Shown: in pieces, positions 14,473-16,054 of the stretch
How the letters are laid out: each line of letters starts with the position of its first letter
How positions within the stretch are numbered: position 1 is the stretch's first letter
NCBI GenBank assembly: GCA_002309235.1
Contig: DBXA01000016.1
Coordinates: 19,965-36,018, forward strand
Origin: Christensenella sp. UBA1224
Lineage (GTDB): Bacteria > Bacillota > Clostridia > Christensenellales > Aristaeellaceae
Direction of reading: 5' to 3'
DNA length: 16,054 nt
Made by a program: the position numbers and the translations under genes
Notes under the pieces: model-generated
Databases searched by the model: none
Seen by the model: the letters and a program-made list of their open reading frames with translations, nothing else
What the model was told of the DNA's origin: nothing

Positions 14473-14502
14473 ATTATATTCAGGTATCTCCTCCCTGATC
14501 AA
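14473..14502 (-). promoter_or_regulatory. Sigma-A-type promoter for the 12926-14437 gene
   Basis: On the minus strand TTGATC (rc of 14497-14502) and a perfect TATAAT (rc of 14473-14478) are separated by 18 bp. The -35 box includes the stop codon of the upstream immunity-like gene. Transcription would begin near 14466, leaving a leader of about 28 nt. Confidence 0.6.
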
Positions 14503-14987
14503 TAAGGCCAGGATACCGCCAGCACATCGCCGTCATCACTGAGGAGCATACAGAATGGAATATCGGGAATATGCTTCCCCTGGGAATCTTTTTTTTGATA
14601 TTCGAGGATCGCCCATATCTTATGGGCGTCATCCCGGTATATCTCAAATATCTTTCCGTCTCTTTCAGCAGTGTTATCCAGATATACGCCGCGCCTGAGA
14701 GCTGTTTTTTTACCGCACTGGTAAGCTTCTTCCTCTGTCGTTATTTCCCTGTGGAAAGAGAAATCAGAAGGTCTGAAATCCTTTTTAAAAAAGTCTCCTG
14801 AATCATATAAGTCAAATTTTAGCGTGTTATCATCTCCCAGCCAGCAAGGAAACGGATGCTCATACTCTTTCCAGTCGGACCATGCCCGCATAAAGGACCA
14901 ATGATCCGTCGGCTGCATCTGTATCATGAAAAACGCACACGCGGATAATATGTATACGCAAAGCAGGAGGATACTTATTTTCTTCAT
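14499..14987 (-). CDS. NTF2-fold immunity-type lipoprotein
   Basis: A 162-residue protein. The signal peptide MKKISILLLCVYILSAC has a lipobox (L-S-A-C17). The C-terminal half matches the pattern of the NTF2-fold immunity family (YbbC/YhhH-like): TTEEEAYQCGKKTALRRGV, then KIFEIYRDDAHKIWAI (112-127, the aromatic I-W-x-I core), then PFCMLLSDDGDVLAVSWPY at the end. Such proteins protect cells from polymorphic toxins of kin. The ATG overlaps by 2 nt with the TGA (14984-14986) of a frame that continues from the upstream gene, an ATGA arrangement typical of translational coupling. The lipoprotein form would place it outside the membrane, consistent with meeting an incoming or periplasm-like acting toxin. 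Confidence 0.7.
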   Translation of the reverse strand: MKKISILLLCVYILSACAFFMIQMQPTDHWSFMRAWSDWKEYEHPFPCWLGDDNTLKFDLYDSGDFFKKDFRPSDFSFHREITTEEEAYQCGKKTALRRGVYLDNTAERDGKIFEIYRDDAHKIWAILEYQKKDSQGKHIPDIPFCMLLSDDGDVLAVSWPY

Positions 14988-15079
14988 TCCATTCTCACTT
15001 CCCCCCCGCTTTTTACAGCATCATATGGCTTCCACCAAGCGCCTTCCACGCTGTTTCGTTGCGTTTTCCCGGTCAGGTA

Positions 15080-15631
15080 TCAAACAAATGGTCTGTTAAA
15101 CAGGTTCGCTCGCTTTATCTCATAGCCCTTGTTTCTGAAATACTGTATGCTTTCTGTTTCTGCCGCACTACCAGGCTTCATATAGAGGATAGGGGCGCTG
15201 CAGTCTCCAAAATCGGCATTCAGCAGAAGTTGCTGGCTTCTTATATAATGACGCACGTTCAGGTTGCTGATCTCAGTTCTGAGAAAAGATTCCCAGGTAA
15301 ATGCACGGTCAAAAATGTAGACTGAAGAATAAAATTCTTCGGTAAATTTTTTATTTGTCAGGCTTAGCCATGTTTCACGCATCCAAAGCATTTTATGAGG
15401 GCTGCCTTCTTTCCACGCTTTTATCTCAATAGCGTTATCAGGAGCCTCCAGCTCCGGATTGTTGCCGAAATAGGCAACAAATACATTATTCCCTTTCGCA
15501 GCTCGACATAAACACTTCAGAAGGAAGCTGATGCTTTCATCATATTTCCGGTCATCACCGCTGAAAACTTCTATCCTGGATAAATCTCTGTCTTTATATA
15601 ACTTTACTCGGTTTTTAATCCGCATCGGCAA
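15080..15631 (-). CDS. Hypothetical cytoplasmic protein, possibly truncated by TGA
   Basis: A 183-residue protein with no signal peptide. It starts with TTG 15629-15631 (GGAGG 6 nt upstream) or ATG 15623-15625 (12 nt from that site). The N-terminal text RIEVFSGDDRKYDESISFLL and CRAAKGNNVFVAYFGNNPEL suggests alternating helices and strands; later come WESFLRTEISNLNVRHYIRS and PILYMKPGSAAETES. After the TGA (15080-15082) the same frame stays open for 31 more codons, with GAWWKPYDAVKSGGEVRME at the end, and stops at 14984-14986 in an ATGA overlap with the next gene. This suggests the original protein had about 215 residues. No family is recognised; an immunity role is inferred from context only. 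Confidence 0.6.
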   Translation of the reverse strand: MPMRIKNRVKLYKDRDLSRIEVFSGDDRKYDESISFLLKCLCRAAKGNNVFVAYFGNNPELEAPDNAIEIKAWKEGSPHKMLWMRETWLSLTNKKFTEEFYSSVYIFDRAFTWESFLRTEISNLNVRHYIRSQQLLLNADFGDCSAPILYMKPGSAAETESIQYFRNKGYEIKRANLFNRPFV

Positions 15632-15746
15632 TCGCTCCCTCCGATGAACAGGGTCTTTCCATGCTTATTAAGTTCATTTACCTCTCATCTTATAGCTTAC
15701 GCAATGCATTCTCCCACCCACCCCCGCACAGTTTTTTACCCTCTAT

Positions 15747-15776
15747 AATATATATAAAGATACATTCGGAGGCCAA
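15747..15776 (-). promoter_or_regulatory. Likely promoter of the small-gene run
   Basis: The 264-bp gap between 15632 and 15895 has no gene. On the minus strand TTGGCC (rc of 15771-15776), an 18-bp spacer and TATATT (rc of 15747-15752) lie in a very AT-rich stretch about 120 bp before the start at 15631. A plus-strand TATAAT at 15744-15749 has no matching -35. Confidence 0.45.
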
Positions 15777-15895
15777 AACCGGACAGGTTTACGTAGATTT
15801 ACCGCATCATACCGCGTTTTACAGGCATGGCGACGCCTCTTTTCTGGGAGACAGCAGATCCCATGGAGAAGAAGGATTGGCCGTGCGGATACCCG

Positions 15896-16054
15896 TCACT
15901 TTCTCACCAGGAACACGTCGATAGGTGGATACTGGGGCTCCGGAACGGGGCCGGAACGGTAAGAGATGTGGATCCTATCATAGGATTCCTTCCCCATCGT
16001 GGATACCTGACAGGAGCGCCGTTCCCCATCCTCTTTTTCCAGCGTGATCCCGAA
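15896..16054 (-). CDS. C-terminal fragment of an unrecognised protein (5' part outside window)
   Basis: The minus strand is open from the window edge for 52 codons to TGA 15896-15898. It reads FGITLEKEDGERRSC, then STMGKESYDRIHISYR, a Pro-rich turn (SGPVPEPQYPP) and the closing IDVFLVRK. The alternating hydrophobic pattern suggests two or three beta-strands. No family can be named from this tail. It is the gene immediately upstream of the immunity-like run but is separated from it by a promoter region, and no clear terminator was found after it. Confidence 0.6.
   Translation of the reverse strand, partial: FGITLEKEDGERRSCQVSTMGKESYDRIHISYRSGPVPEPQYPPIDVFLVRK

Overview
The window looks like chromosomal DNA of a Gram-positive member of the Clostridia (Firmicutes), probably gut- or rumen-associated. 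The signs are strong AGGAGG-type ribosome binding sites, sigma-A-like promoters, a sugar ABC cassette without its own ATPase gene, Ig-like/peptidoglycan-binding surface proteins with HxH..W..C repeats, and small lipoproteins. No rRNA, tRNA, CRISPR array or insertion sequence was seen. Almost everything is on the minus strand; the exceptions are the threonine aldolase fragment at the left edge and the AraC regulator.

Left part (1-5772): the 3' end of a low-specificity threonine aldolase gene (+), then a flavoredoxin-like flavin reductase (-) preceded by what looks like the frameshifted tail of a decayed gene. Next comes a carbohydrate-uptake module. An AraC-family regulator (+) diverges from a minus-strand operon of substrate-binding protein, MalF-type permease and MalG-type permease. 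A strong hairpin with a short T tract lies between the binding-protein gene and the permeases and should give more binding protein than permease. The 347-bp divergent region holds three exact GCTTTAT copies on a 21-bp grid, a good candidate operator for the AraC protein.

Middle (5795-8539): a large secreted protein with a signal peptide, two HxH..W..C..C modules, a peptidoglycan-binding domain, an acidic linker, beta-rich Ig-like domains and a duplicated Ala-rich helical C-terminus. Its reading frame runs from a well-placed start and signal peptide, but an in-frame TGA sits where a Trp codon is expected.

Right part (8680-16054): a run of small minus-strand genes that looks by eye more AT-rich than the large gene, several with signal peptides or lipoboxes. 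One is a barstar-family gene with a TAG in place of the conserved Trp codon of the DLxWL motif. Another encodes an NTF2-fold immunity-like lipoprotein. The others are unrecognised small proteins, including two larger exported ones and a tail fragment at the right edge. This is best read as an orphan immunity-type island, possibly against contact-dependent toxins, with several genes decaying. No toxin gene is visible.

The most notable results are the phased operator, the immunity-type island, and the repeated finding of reading frames that continue past a single stop codon (TGA at 8432-8434, TAG at 10004-10006, TGA at 15080-15082).
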